From Chrysemys picta bellii (Eukaryota > Chordata > Testudines > Emydidae), in the NCBI RefSeq assembly GCF_011386835.1, contig NC_088792.1, positions 111,138,421-111,202,420 on the forward strand: a stretch of 64,000 nucleotides of DNA, written 5' to 3'. A model generated the notes under the pieces. It was not told the origin of the DNA and made no database searches. It saw only the letters and a program-made list of their open reading frames with translations. Each line of letters opens with the position of its first letter. The first letter of the stretch is position 1. Made by a program: the position numbers and the translations under genes. Below, one piece after another: positions 36,641 through 47,856 of this stretch.

Positions 36641-37639
36641 GGAGAGAGGGAGACAAAAAAGTCTAGATTTATCTTTAAGGAAAGTAATTTTTCCCACGCT
36701 CCTCATTCTCAAAAATGGTACAAACTTTTGAAAATATTTCACCTTCAAGCAGAGACCAAGTTTGGGAAATTTCAGCTTGGAAAGTGAACATTTTGGAAAG
36801 TAATGAGAAACTGAAAAACAGATGGTTAGAATAAAAACCATTATGCCACTTTAACTATAGCAGTTGCTACAGCTCCCACTCCAATTATCTTTAAAAATGC
36901 AAGTATTCATAAATGGAATCAGGTAGTATGGCTTTCAAATTAATCTGTTCTGGTGCAAAAACAGTGCTTAGAATTTTTATCTTAGTAAAGCTACAGCAAT
37001 GTATGTATTCAGTCCAGAGCTAAAATCTCTTCAAAGACATGGAAATATTATTTGCAAGCCACAGCACTTATGGTAGTTTGAGCTTGCATTAAAATATGAT
37101 TTGTGAGATGGAAGGGAAGTTTTACAGATACAGTGTCATTTATATATACAAATGAATGTAAATTTCACTCCATTAAGTTTTCTTATTCGAAATGAAACTA
37201 AACATCAAAGGGATGTTTCCCTACCAGAGCAAGCAGCATTACCTGGCAATCTGAATAGCAAAATCTTTCTTTGTGATTATACTCTGAGGAGTATTTTGGT
37301 GCATCCCTCCTTTGCTGTAGCCTATAAAACTCAGACCTGAAAGCATCTAATAAATTATCCCTCCGCACTGCACCTGAGATGTCCTCAGGATTCTGCTCCA
37401 GCCACTGCAGGAAACATCACATATGGGGGCACTTCTACGCTGCAGAATTCATTAACTATACAACATTTATGAACCATCACAATCAAAAATATTTTTCCTC
37501 TCTCCAACATCATTTAACTGGAGTTGGCCTATGCCAGTGAGGCTTTAAATTTGCTTTTATGAACAAAATCTAAAACTCCATCAAGTAGAAAACTTACATT
37601 GAAATTATTATTAAAATACAGAGGATTGGCAGCAGTAGC
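36641..37639. other. Gene-free stretch
   Basis: No supported exon or complete element. Confidence 0.5.
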
Positions 37640-37790
37640 AAAAAAAGTAAGAACAGCCATACGGGGTCAGACCAATGGTCCATCTAGCCCAGTATCCTGT
37701 CTTCCAACAGTGGCCAATGCCAGGTGCTTCAGAGGGAATGATCAGAACTAGCAATCATCAAGTTATCCATCTCCTGTCGTCATGTGGAAA
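37640..37790 (-). mobile_element. CR1-type LINE 3' terminal fragment
   Basis: Complement of a LINE end: AGAACAGCCATACGGGGTCAGACC, CATCTAGCCCAGTATCCTGTC, CAGTGGCCAATGCCAGGTGC. Same family end as at 60,355, and probably the same family as the ORF2 piece at 50,962-51,292. Confidence 0.8.
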
Positions 37791-38399
37791 AATATAGTAC
37801 AATGTAGAGAATTTGCGGTAGCAGTTTTGCTTAAAGCCTTTTAGCTGCTGGAAAAGCATTTTCTTTGGAAGGGAGAACCCAAGTATCTTAGTCTATGTTG
37901 TCGCTGCAAAAATAAATGTTCTCAATATAAAATACTAGTGGAGACATGGCACTGTCTTGATCCAGTAAGTCAAGGTCAAGCCTGGGTGTGGGACATAGGG
38001 TTCACTGTGACTACCTACAATGAGGTAAAAAACTACCAGTGCTTGTCTCTGTTTTACAGCGAGAACACACCCAAGTTTTGCAGTGAAGATATAACCAAAG
38101 TGTTACTCATACACACACCATTCTACCATCATCATGGGAAAAGAGACATGACTTCCTGGCATATCTGGTGCCACTCAGATAAATCTCCGGCTAGGTCCTT
38201 AAGGTGGTCTGGCTGGGTATGCAATTTATGTCTATCACTGGTAATCTTATCACACAACCAAAGCTTTTTGGCACTCATGCTTCATTCTAATAACATGTAT
38301 AGAAAAAGAAAGCCGCCAAAGCTGAACCAGTGCTGATGGAGGCAGTTGCTGGAATCAGCTTCAAATATTTCTAATCTTGTCCTGCTACTTGATATGAAG
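37791..38399. other. Gene-free stretch
   Basis: No supported exon. May include the decayed 3' part of the minus-strand LINE that follows. Confidence 0.4.
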
Positions 38400-39303
38400 C
38401 CTCTGATTAAGAGAATGAGACTCAAAATGTCAGTCTGGTGTTCTTCAGATTTCCTCAGTGCCCATGTTGAACTCTCTACAATAGAGTTCGATTAGCTGTG
38501 GTTCTATAGATCTGTAGCTTCACAGAAAGCTTGATGTCACAACATCACCACAGAATTCACTGAAGGGCCAGAACCATGGCAGCAGTTGCTGTTATATAAA
38601 TGTTCACATCTTCTGAACATCCTCCAGTGCTGTCTATGACAATGCCCAAGTATTTTACAGTTGCCACTTGCTCAACATCCCATCCAGACAGGTTAATACT
38701 GAGCTGGAGGTCATCCGGAGCTGGAGACTGCTTGACTGTTGTGGCCAAGTGTGGTGACGACGCAGGAAAGGAAACAGAACACCAGGTTTGTGGTAGCCGA
38801 AAAGCTCTTCTACTTCTAGGAACTTTTTTGGGGGCTTTTATTCTTTACTTACTTTGTTTACAACACTTCTTAGTGGTTACATTCTTGCGCATAGAAAAGC
38901 CAGGCAGTATACATGCACATAAGATAACGAACCCATCTCTTGAGCGCGTGAATGCTAGCTGCGAGGAAACAATCAAATCAGCCAAATAAGTTTCCCAAAC
39001 ACAAACGCTGGATTGAAGGTCACTCTTGCCTCGTTGCCATGGGAGCAGTTTGCCGTGCCCGTGGGCTGGCGATTCGGGAGCTATGCATTCCTACAGCCAA
39101 GGATTTAGTTTTATCCAGATTAATAACCAGACCAACATGTGGTGCTTCTTGCCTGTCCAGATCCTTTGCTCATCCATCCTTTGTAGCAATTCACCAAATT
39201 GAGTCAGCAAGACAATGTCATTGGTGTATTCGAGATCTTAAAGCAGAATGGGGTTCAGTTCAATGCCACAAACAGCTGCCTCCTCAAGCCTATCCATCAA
39301 GCT
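38400..39303 (-). pseudogene. LINE reverse-transcriptase remnant, split by a solo LTR
   Basis: Minus-strand translation from 39,303 gives RLEEAAVCGIELNPILL (stop) DLEYTNDIVLLTQFGELLQ, a degraded RT motif C (YTND where YADD is expected), then VINLDKTKS. After the LTR insertion it resumes at 38,743 as QSPAPDDLQLSINLSG and KYLGIVIDSTGGCSEDVN, the conserved region downstream of the RT palm in non-LTR retrotransposons. Stops and frameshifts show it is dead. The clade is uncertain (RTE-like or another LINE group). The 3' limit is approximate. Confidence 0.65.
38750..39095 (-). mobile_element. Solo LTR, 346 bp, 6-bp duplication
   Basis: Starts TGTGGTGACGACGCAGG and ends GCATTCCTACA, with the direct repeat GCCAAG on both sides (38,744-38,749 and 39,096-39,101). 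A minus-strand AATAAAAGCCCCC signal lies near 38,836-38,850. TG...CA ends plus a 6-bp duplication fit an endogenous-retrovirus-type LTR. It cleanly interrupts the LINE remnant, so it is younger. Confidence 0.85.
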
Positions 39304-41421
39304 GATATCCTGCATGTTTTTCTATGCAGTTTTGCTAAAGTTTAGGGAACATTGGTCTTATTTCTAGTTTTGCTATGTTACTGCTGAGGTTTCCTCTTGA
39401 GGTCTTAGCAGCAGAATAAGAGCAACAGAAGAGTATTATTGCAGTCAGAGAAGCAAAACAGTGAGGTCCTGATTCAACACAAGGCAAAGGAAGTCTATCT
39501 AACTCTACCTGGGCTGTGTCCCCACTGCTCCAGCACATACACAAGTACACAGTACACTAATTTGTTGCGATGAAGTAGAAAGCAAGGGGAGAGAAAAGGA
39601 GAAAAGGAGATTTTAGGAGGTGATGGAGAACTTTGGAGCAGAGTTTCCGTGGTTGGAGATACTACACCTAGGATGAAAACAGGACTTGCAATATTATGAT
39701 AAATCCTTGTAGATTGCAGAGAGAGTGTATCATAGTTCTGAGCCATATGAAGAGCCCAAAGTTTATTATTTCTTATGAAAACCATTACAGGAGACCATCC
39801 CAGCAGTTAACATCTCAATGGTGGTTGTTGCTTATACAACAAAAAAGTGAATACTGCTCATGATACTCCGCAGTGACATTCAGGCCCCTGTGTTCATCGA
39901 ACTCCAGTAGGGGTGTTCAGGAGCTACAGCTGGACAAGGGGGATTAACCAACATTCCATTTTCAGCTTTAATCTGTTTTTCAAGTCATTGAAGACGTCGT
40001 TTACAATGGATGTGTTGTTGCCACTGTTATTTTACTCGAACTGGGGATTAAATGCATGTAGATGAGTTTGTTTGGAAATAAGATCGCTCTGGCAATCCCC
40101 CTTTATTATTAAATAAGTGACTCATTACTACATTATAGGTTCCCTAGAGATATCAGCAACTGAAACTTTCTCTGAATATTTTTCAATATTTTCTCTATTC
40201 GGTATAAATATTTAATGCAGTAGAGCTAGGAAAATACTGTCTCAGGATTTGGAGTAGATAAGGCTATTTCTCAGCATCTCTTTTATTTAGCAGTTTCAGG
40301 AGCTGCAGCAAGGTGGAACAAAACATATGAAAGTGCAGAAAATGATTAGGGATTGGGAATTGGAGTGGCCCAGTAGACAAGGCATCCTTTCCAAATAGAG
40401 CTCCAATCTTACTGAGCTATTACAGGCAGGGCCCATCTGATAAATAATGTATTAATTTTCTTTCTTTGCATCTAAAATTTGACATGAATCTATTTTAGGC
40501 CATTCAATTTTCAGGAAAGGTGATTATGAAATAGCAGCTTTTAAAGGTTGAAACCAGTCAGTGGATATACCAAAGATAAGATAGAAATGGACCCAAAATA
40601 GAGAGACATCCGACTCATCTGGATGCTCATACATATCCTCCAAATGTCTTATTCAGGCATACATGTTCCAGACTGGTAGGGGTAGCCATCTTTTCATGTA
40701 GGATCTTGATATACATTTCATTGTAAAACTGTCTTTTCAAGACTCCTTCTGTGAGGTCATTCCTGCCTTTACACAGCAGTGCTAAGCAGTGTATGTGGGA
40801 ATGACATGACTTCCAAGAATGACAATATGAAAGGCAGAAGTGGCGTACTTCTCATTTTGGCGGTACATACACATAAGCTCCATACACAGCTTCTCCGCTA
40901 TTTTAGGAAGTGTCTGAACCTGTTTGACTCATTTTAAAATGAAGCAAGATATTTTCCCCCTGTAGGCTGGCCTTGGGGAGGACATAGAAGTAGGAAGGGC
41001 ATCTGTATTGATGAAATTGGTGTGGCCTGCCTTGGAGGTCCTATCTGATGTTCAGCTGCAGCAGCTTCATCCCTTCAATGGCAACTTGATAGTAAGCATA
41101 GAAGGTAAAACAACACTGATGAGTTCCTATATACAGAGCTGGGTCAGCTGATCTCTGTGGCAGGGAGTAAGGGGGGACTATTGTGTAGACATGGAAACAG
41201 GTACACCACACATCCAAGTTTGGGTAACAACAGGAAAGGTTTGATAGAAGTACAACACTCCCTAAGAGTTTATAGCTACCCAGAAGGAATTGTCTGTACT
41301 GTCACAGAGCCAGATAAAGACATACAGGAAGGTCACAGAGAAGTGAGGCTCCAAAAAGAAAGAGACCCCAAGAGGATATACACAAACTTTCATTACAGAG
41401 ATGAAGCAAGAAAAGCCAGAA
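39304..41421. other. AT-rich intergenic DNA, no gene seen
   Basis: About 2.1 kb without supported exon or complete element. It is the last AT-rich host sequence before the GC-rich block. Confidence 0.5.
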
Positions 41422-41429
41422 TCAAGATG

Positions 41430-41551
41430 TAGGGTGACCAGATGTCCTGATTTTATAGGGACAGTCCCGATTTTTGGGTCTTTTTCTTATAGGATCCTAT
41501 TATCCCCCACCCCCTGTCCCGATTTTTCACACTTGCTGTCTGGTCACCCTA
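41430..41551 (+). mobile_element. hAT MITE, left boundary copy (A)
   Basis: TAGGGTGACCAGATG...CTGGTCACCCTA, 122 bp. The left 8 bp TCAAGATG matches the right flank of copy B, not its own right flank, which reads GAGGTGTGC. Confidence 0.95.
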
Positions 41552-42438
41552 GAGGTGTGCACATGTGTGGGTCCCACCTGCTCCCTGCCCCCCTCATTGA
41601 AGCAGGTGTGCAGGGTTACTGCCCTGGGAACTGCAGGGCACCAGTGGACATGGGGCTGGCTGCAGGCAGGGCAAGGGGTGCGGGGCTGGCTGGAGACAGG
41701 GGTGTGTGGGGCTGGCTGGCTTTGGGCAGGGCCGCAGGGGGACGTGGCAGGGGTTGCCTGGAGACAGGGCAGGGGGTGCGGCAGAGGCTGGCTGTGGGCA
41801 GGGGGTGCAGGGCTGGCTGCGGGCAGGGCAGGGGGGCGGGGCTGGTGCGGGCAGAACAGGGGTGGCGGGGCTGGAGGTAGGGCAGGGGTGCAGCAGGGGC
41901 TGGCTGCGGACAGGGGGTGCAGGGCTGGCTAGAGATGGGGCTGGCTGCGGGCAGGGCAGGCGGTGCAGGGCTGGTGCGGGGACGGGGTGCAGCAGAGGCA
42001 GCTGGAGCCCCGGCCCTTTAAATAGCCCCCGAGCCCCCCGCTATCCTAGGGCTCTGGGGGCTATTTAAAGGGCCCAGGGCTCCCCTGCTTCTACCGCCCC
42101 GGCCCTTTAAATAGCCGCGGGAGCTCTGGGGAAGCAGCGGGGCTCCAGTGGCTATTTAAAGGGCCGGGTTGGTAGAGGCAGCGGGAGCCCCGGACTTTTT
42201 AAATAGCCCCCAGAGCCCCGCAGCCCTACCCCAGGGCTCCAGCAGTGGGGGGCTGGTGGCAACTTAAAGGGCCTGGGGCTCCGGCCCCTGCTGGGAGCCC
42301 TAGGTCCTTTAAATTGCCCCCTGGGGAAGCCGAGCCACCCTGGTACAGCGCACCGGCTCTTGCCGGTACACCGTACCGGGGCTTGGGCCCGGGGCCCGAT
42401 TCAGGGGAATTGGTTGAATTGGCCTAAAGCCGGCCCTG
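41552..42438. mobile_element. Right part of a larger hAT-like element (Z)
   Basis: Ends at 42,423-42,438 with CCTAAAGCCGGCCCTG, the exact complement of the left end at 59,888-59,903. It contains a G-rich minisatellite (GGGGCTGGCTGCGGGCAGGG-like units, about 41,640-42,000) and then alternating sense and antisense GGCCCTTTAAATAGCC modules (about 42,009-42,315). The long glycine-rich open frames over it come from the minisatellite. The flank GTGGGGGT does not match that of the left end. Confidence 0.7.
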
Positions 42439-42715
42439 GTGGGGGTATGGCCACAGCGCCGCAGGGAGGGGAACCCTGAGGTGTGGGGGCTGGCTGGGTA
42501 CTGGGAGTTCCTCCTGAAGGGACGGGGGTTGGCCAAGGTCACTCAGCCCCGGGGTGTGGGAGGGGGACTGGCTGAGGGCACTCAGAGCCCCAGGAAGTGT
42601 GGGGGGGGGGGCTGAGGGTAGGGACTGACCAGGGGCACTCAGAGCTCTGGCGGGGGGGGCTGTCCGGGGGGGCACTCACAGCCCCAGGAGGTGGGTGGGG
42701 GAGGGGCGCACAGGA
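42439..42715. repeat. GC-rich imperfect minisatellite
   Basis: Roughly 55-bp units containing GGGCACTCAGAGCCCCAGGAGGTGTGGG with G homopolymers. Unit borders are irregular. Confidence 0.6.
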
Positions 42716-43905
42716 TTTCCGGAATTCCCTGGCAGTGAAGAGCTGCTGGTGGCAGGGAGGAGCCAGCCGTGACAATCCCCACTTGGGATCCCTGGCTGGG
42801 CTAGTGGCTATGGGGGCCCGTGGCCAAGCTGCAGTGGAAGGTGACCTGAAGAAAATGCCTCGGCCTCCAGCTAGGAAGGGCCTGGGCCAGACAATGACCC
42901 ACCGTGCAGTGTCCCAGCTCCCTGCCCCACACCTGCGGGGCACGGCCCCTCCTCTGTAGGGAGGTTGGCATGTACCTTAGTGCTGCTTCCTCCATCCCCA
43001 AAGGCCTCTCCCAGCCAGTCTCTGGCAACCCCTGCCGTTCAGCACGCACATTACCGTGCTGTGACATACCGGGGGGGGGAACCCCTCGGGGATGGGGGGG
43101 CTGTCACACAGCTGGGCAATTTTACCCGGCTGGGCAGGAGTGACTGTCTCTCTGGAGCTGGGGTCTCAGCCCAGGTGTCTCTCTGCCCTTCCCCCCAGTA
43201 GCGCCCCACATTGAGTTCCAGCCCCACATTCACACCCACAAGTGCTGGTGGGTTCCAATCCCAGCTGAACACGCCCACCCGGCCCTAGTGCAGAGCAGAA
43301 GGGCCCAGCGCTTCCCCACAGACCCTCTGGCTCTCCGAGCCCGCTCTTACCCATCACCGCAGCACGTCTGGCCCATGCTGAACGCTGCTGCTCTGTGCAG
43401 AGAGGCTGGCACTTCTCGCTCCTGCCGTACGAGGGGCAGGTGCTGCTACCGACTGCTCCCCCTAACCCCCGCCCTGCTGCGTTCTGTGGATGCTGCTCTG
43501 CTGTGGAGCTCTCAGGTGTCTTGAACTGGAATTTGTTTGGAGAGAAACTGCTAAGAAGCCCTATCAGCCCCGAGCAGAGAATACCTGGGAGCCTGCCTGG
43601 GTTGGGCGGGTCTGGTACAGCCTCCCCCAATATAAGGCTCTTCCCTGGACCTGCCACTCATTGGAATCTGGAACGATTCCCTCCGAGGTAACACCCGGGG
43701 CAGCCAGGGCAGGGCAGGGCACGGCCTGCTCCCCGGGAGCGTTAGGGCTTTCAGGAGTCAGAGGTGCCAGCGGAGCAGGTTGTACGTTAAAGCAGCGAAG
43801 GCATTTGGGGGGGGCAGAGGAATTGGGTGCTTTGCCATTGCACTTGATCAGCTCAATTTGAAAATTCTTTCAAAGGAAATCCAGATGTATACATCTGACT
43901 GGGGT
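42716..43905. other. GC-rich stretch without a supported exon
   Basis: Includes a TATA-like CCAATATAAGGCTC (about 43,628) followed by a possible donor CTCCGAG|GTAACA at 43,687, which might be a promoter and first exon. No coding sequence supports it. Confidence 0.35.
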
Positions 43906-44035
43906 ACATGTACACACATACACACGCACACTCACATGTGCACACACTCATGTGCACATACATGTACACACATACATACGCACATGTACACATACATATA
44001 TATACAGACGTACACATACACGCACATACGCTGTC
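43906..44035. repeat. CA/CATA-rich low-complexity repeat
   Basis: Continuous ACACATAC/GTACAC purine-pyrimidine alternation, including a short TATATATA. No gene. Confidence 0.92.
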
Positions 44036-44729
44036 CCTGGAGCGCCCCAGGATGCGACTGACGGGGTGGCTGGCTATTATGGAGGCAGAAGTGGGTTGGG
44101 AGAAAATAATCAAGAAGAACTTTTGCTGAAAATGCAAACCTAAGCTGGAAATCTGTGCAGGGCTGGGTCAGCGAAAATGATCTTTTGAGCTGTTCTTATT
44201 AGTAACCGTGGTCCTGTACTTCCTGGTTTGCGTCAGACCCAGGCAGGAGACTGGGCTGCTCTCAGCTGTAGAAGCCATTGGAATGAGCCAGGTCGGAATG
44301 AGCCAGGCCCTCAGAGCCTTCTGCCACCAATCGCCCCAGCACTCACTGATCCACACCAAACCACGTCCTTCCAGTCAGGCAGTTTCATATACACACGTCA
44401 AACCCTTGGTTTGCCACTCAGACACCACGGTGATGGGCACAGTAAGGACCGAGAGACGCTAAACAGGCAGACAGACAAGGAAATAGTGGCCCTGCCTACA
44501 GGTGTGTGTGTGGTGCAAACGGATGAACACCAATTGCTGGCTGAAGGCACAACCTTAATTCCCGCATCTCCTGTCTGTCAGCTGTCAGCTATCGTTCGCT
44601 TGGCAGCCTGAGCTCCGATTTCTAACGCAGCGTTTTGCTCTGGCCTATTGTGGTTCTCATGTCCGGGGGCGCCTTGGCCCCTGGTATCAGGAGCGGTGCT
44701 AAGGAGGCTGTTTTTCAAAGGTCCTTAAG
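44036..44729. other. Gene-free stretch inside the GC-rich block
   Basis: No exon with family resemblance and no complete element seen. Confidence 0.45.
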
Positions 44730-45245
44730 TAGGGTTGCCAACTTTCTACTTGCACAAAACCAAACGCCCTTGATCCAACCCCTTTCATGCCCTTCTCTAC
44801 GGCCCCACCCCCACTCACTCCAGCCCAGCCCACCTCTCTCAGTCGCTCACTCTCACACCCTCACTCACTTTCACTGGGCTGGAGCTGGGGGTTGGAGTGC
44901 AGGGAGGGGTGAGGGCTCCGGTGGGGATGTGGGCTCTGGGATTGGGCTGGAGATTAGGGGGTTGGGGTGCCAGAGGGGGATCCGGGCTGGGGCAGAGGGT
45001 TGGGGTGCAGAGTCTGGGAGGGAGTTTGGGTGCGGGAGGGGGCTCAGGGCTGGGATAGGGGATTGGGGTGGGGGTCTGGGGTCTGGGCGGGATTAGGGTA
45101 CAGGAGGGGGTTCCGACCTGGGGCAGGGGGTTGGGGTGCCGGGTGTGAGGTCTGGGAGGGAATTTGGGTGTGGGAGGGGGTTCCGACCTGGGGCAGGGTT
45201 TCTGGGTGCGAGCTCTGGCCAGGCGGCGCTTACCTCAGCCAGCTC
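44730..45245 (+). mobile_element. hAT-type non-autonomous element, 3' truncated
   Basis: Starts TAGGGTTGCCAACTTTCTAC, a TIR related to that at 56,465. A long G-rich tandem region follows (GGGTGCGGGAGGGGGCTCAGGGCTGGG-like units). The matching right TIR and the target duplication of TCCTTAAG are not found, so the right end was lost; the element runs up to the intron next to the exon at 45,308. Confidence 0.75.
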
Positions 45246-45307
45246 TTGGTCAATGGCACGCCGGTGCTAATGCAGGCTCCTGACCCCTGGTCTCCCTCCG
45301 CTGGCAG

Positions 45308-45403
45308 GTTCTGAGCAAGGCCTGCCCAGAGAACATGGATGACGAGCTCTCGATCCTGCTGACAGCACCCCCCAGCACAGACAAACTCCAGCACATCTTG
45401 GAG
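45308..45403 (+). CDS. Isolated MROH-family exon (paralogue)
   Basis: A 96-nt phase 0-0 exon between CCGCTGGCAG and GAG|GTGAGC, with coding ends VLSKACPENMDDELSILLT and STDKLQHILE. It has the same length, phase and C-terminal pattern (TDxLQxILE) as the exon at 54,902-54,997, and the first bases of the following introns also align (GTGAGC...TTTTACCTT). It is therefore a second, diverged copy of one MROH exon. The exon that should follow (HINYWI-type, see 55,131) is not found before 46 kb, and its upstream intron is occupied by a truncated hAT element. It is probably an orphan exon from a neighbouring tandem MROH gene. Confidence 0.75.
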
Positions 45404-46145
45404 GTGAGCAGAATGGGGAGGGGCCGCAGGGGTTTTACCTTAGCCCTGGGGACTCCTAGAAAGAAGAGACTGGAAAATCCATGTTTCTATTGGATCCTTC
45501 CGAGTATGCATTGGTGATATAAACTCACTGGGTGACCTTGGGGTAACTCACTTCCCCCTTACGGCATCAGTCTTCTCCACTATCAAATCTACACTGGGGA
45601 AGAACGACAGAAGCCCCGACAATCACCTTCACCTCTGGGTGTCTGGTCCTGGGAGCCGAAACCAACTGGACTATCTGCCCCATCTCCTAAACTGCCCTGT
45701 CTTTCCCTCCTAGGGCCTTGTCCTTAGTGCTCAGCCTGGCCCCTTCCCAGCTTGTCCCTGACCTTTAAAGGATGCTCCAAGCCCCTCCCATGCCTGCTTC
45801 CCTTGGGGTCTCTCTCCTGGCTGAGCACAGGCTGCCCTTCTATCTCTCAGCAGGCCTGGGTCCTAGTCACAGGCTGCTTCTTGTCACGTAACCCCAACAC
45901 TTCTTCCCTTCGCCCTAGGGAGCTACGTCACCTGGGCTAGCTGCAGTTGAGCTCCAACCCCTTTCCTGGCCATCTCACCCAGGGACAGATGGAAACTGGA
46001 AACCTGTGGGTAACAGTAACTGGTTGCTCCCAAAGGTGCTGAAGACACAATGGAAGAGGAAATCCTTTGGCCTGGATTGAAATTATTCCGACTGAAAGTG
46101 AATGAGAGAAAATAGGTCCAGAGTTCTCTTCCTAGCAGCAGAAAA
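45404..46145. other. Intron-like and intergenic DNA
   Basis: Starts as the intron after the exon at 45,308. A MIR-like segment (GGGTGACCTTGGGGTAACTCACTT) lies at about 45,530-45,600. No further exon is recognised. Confidence 0.45.
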
Positions 46146-46360
46146 TGTAGCGATTGATAGAGGTTCAGGTCAGAAAGGACCATAATGTGCATCTAGTCGC
46201 CCCTGCTGTATAACTCAGGGCTAGAATGTGACCAAGTGGTTCCTTCAGCCAACCATAGCATGGGACTGAGCCAGAGCACGTCTTTTGGAACGACATCCAC
46301 ATGCAGGAGAGCCAGCTGGCTACCAGAAAATCTCTCTTCTGCAGTGACGTGGGCTTAAGG
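46146..46360 (-). mobile_element. CR1-type LINE fragment
   Basis: Complement of a CR1-class end (AGGTTCAGGTCAGAAAGGACCATAATGTGCATCTAGTC). Same layout as 19,108 but a different decayed copy. Confidence 0.55.
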
Positions 46361-46479
46361 GACACGGGGGAAAAGACATGGCGGCTGTGACTAAACTTAG
46401 AGCAGCAAGGCCAGGAAAACCAGGGTTAGGTCCCAGGCCTGGCTATCAGATCTGCTGTTTTCTATTCCTGGCTTTGGGA

Positions 46480-46600
46480 CCATGAGCGAGTCTCTGCACC
46501 GCTGGGTGCCTCGGTTTCCCCAGCTATCAAATGGAGCTAATCAAGGTTTTGTTTGTTCTCCCCATTTTACAGGGTGGGAAACCGAGACACAGTTGGGACC
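46480..46600 (+). mobile_element. MIR-like remnant
   Basis: GGGACCATGAGCGAGTCTCTGCACC, GGTGCCTCGGTTTCCCCAGCTATCAAATGG and CATTTTACAGGGTGGGAAACCGAG follow the MIR consensus order. Confidence 0.5.
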
Positions 46601-46809
46601 TGTCTACACTACAGGTCTGTCGTGCGTTTGTAATCTGCTGACCCCCACATGTTGTTCAGAGCCTATGGATAACACAGCTCCTAAAGGTACGTTTGTTCTG
46701 TGCTTATCCCCTATGTACCAGCAGGGCTGGACAGCATTTCTCACTGTGATGTGAGGAGCAGGTCCTGGGTACTAAGGGTCTGAAGAAGCTCTCAAGGACT
46801 AATTTTTTA

Positions 46810-47690
46810 AAATAATTGTTATCAATGAATTGGGAGAAAACATAGAATCACTGCGGATAAGATTGGGGGGTGACAAAATACAGGCAGAGTGGTAATTCCT
46901 GATGGCGAGAGGGCAGTGATACAGAGCGATCTGGCTCATTCGGCCAGCTGGACCCATTCAAAGAAAACAAGTTTGAGCAGAGCCCAATGCAAGGTCCTAT
47001 ACGTGGCAACAAGGATTTAGGGGCCAGAGTGGATAAGCCACTCAACATGAGCTCCCAGTGTGATGCTGTGCTGAACAGGGCTAAAGCCATCATTAGACGT
47101 AGGAGCAGAGCCGTGAGTAGGATAGGGAGGTGACACAGCAGCAGTGAGACTGCTATTGGAATACTGCCTCCAGTCTTGGTGTCCTCCTTTGAAAAAGATG
47201 GTCCTAGAAATTGGAGCTGGGGCAGCAAAGAGCCATCAAATGTTCTGAGGGCTGGAGAAAAATGCCTTCTAGTGAGCTATTGAAAGAGCTTAATCTGTTT
47301 AGCTTATCAAAAGAAGATTGAAGGGGACTTCATTGAAGTGTTGAAGTGCCTTAATGGAGAGAAAATACTGGGTATTAAAGGGCTTTTTAATCGAGCAGAG
47401 AAAGGCAGAACAAGACCCAATGGCTGGAAGGTGAAAAGAGACAAATTCCTATGACAAATAAGGCACAAATATTCAACAGCGAGGATGATTGAACACAGGA
47501 AGAAGCTACCAAGGAAAGTGGTGGATTCTCCATCTCTTGATGTCATTACTAAAGACTAGATGCCTTTCCGGAATGTGTTTACCCCAAAAATAGCTATTGT
47601 GGTAGACAGGAGGCCTGTGATATGCAAGGGGTCAGATTAGATGCTCTAACTGTCTCCTCCAGCCATAAAGTCTACTCATTTCTGAGAAAC
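46810..47690 (+). mobile_element. CR1 LINE, ORF2 end and 3'UTR
   Basis: Decayed coding text (TGTGATGCTGTGCTGAACAGGGC, GGAATACTGCCTCCAGTCTTGG) is followed by a CR1-like 3'UTR (GTGGTGGATTCTCCATCTCTTG ... GGGGTCAGATTAGATGCTC). Old, with multiple frameshifts. Its last ~80 bp belong to the duplicated 181-bp segment. Confidence 0.8.
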
Positions 47691-47791
47691 CGAGTGTAGC
47701 ATTGGGAGCAGCCTCTGATGTTTTACTGTCTAGCCGGCTTGCTTCCTAGAATGAACACTCATTGAGCGGGGTGATCCACAGGGAGTAGCTC
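47611..47791 (+). repeat. 181-bp duplicated segment, copy 1
   Basis: Matches 57,676-57,856 over its full length with about 8 differences by eye. It begins in a CR1 tail and continues into unique sequence (CGAGTGTAGCATTGGGAGCAGCCTCTG...GATCCACAG), so it is not merely a shared transposon. Similarity stops abruptly at both ends. Confidence 0.92.
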
Positions 47792-47856
47792 AAACCTCCA
47801 AAGGGTCTGGCCTGCGGCAGGACATTAACACTGCAGGGGAGGGGTGGGTGTGGGAG

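Noticed and set aside
41401..42068. Glycine-rich open frames of 120-159 codons
   Set aside because: They translate a G-rich minisatellite in several frames at once; no start context or conserved domain.
43628..43687. TATA-like box plus donor as a second promoter
   Set aside because: Only two weak signals and no coding or duplicated sequence to support a gene; noted in the feature for that stretch instead.
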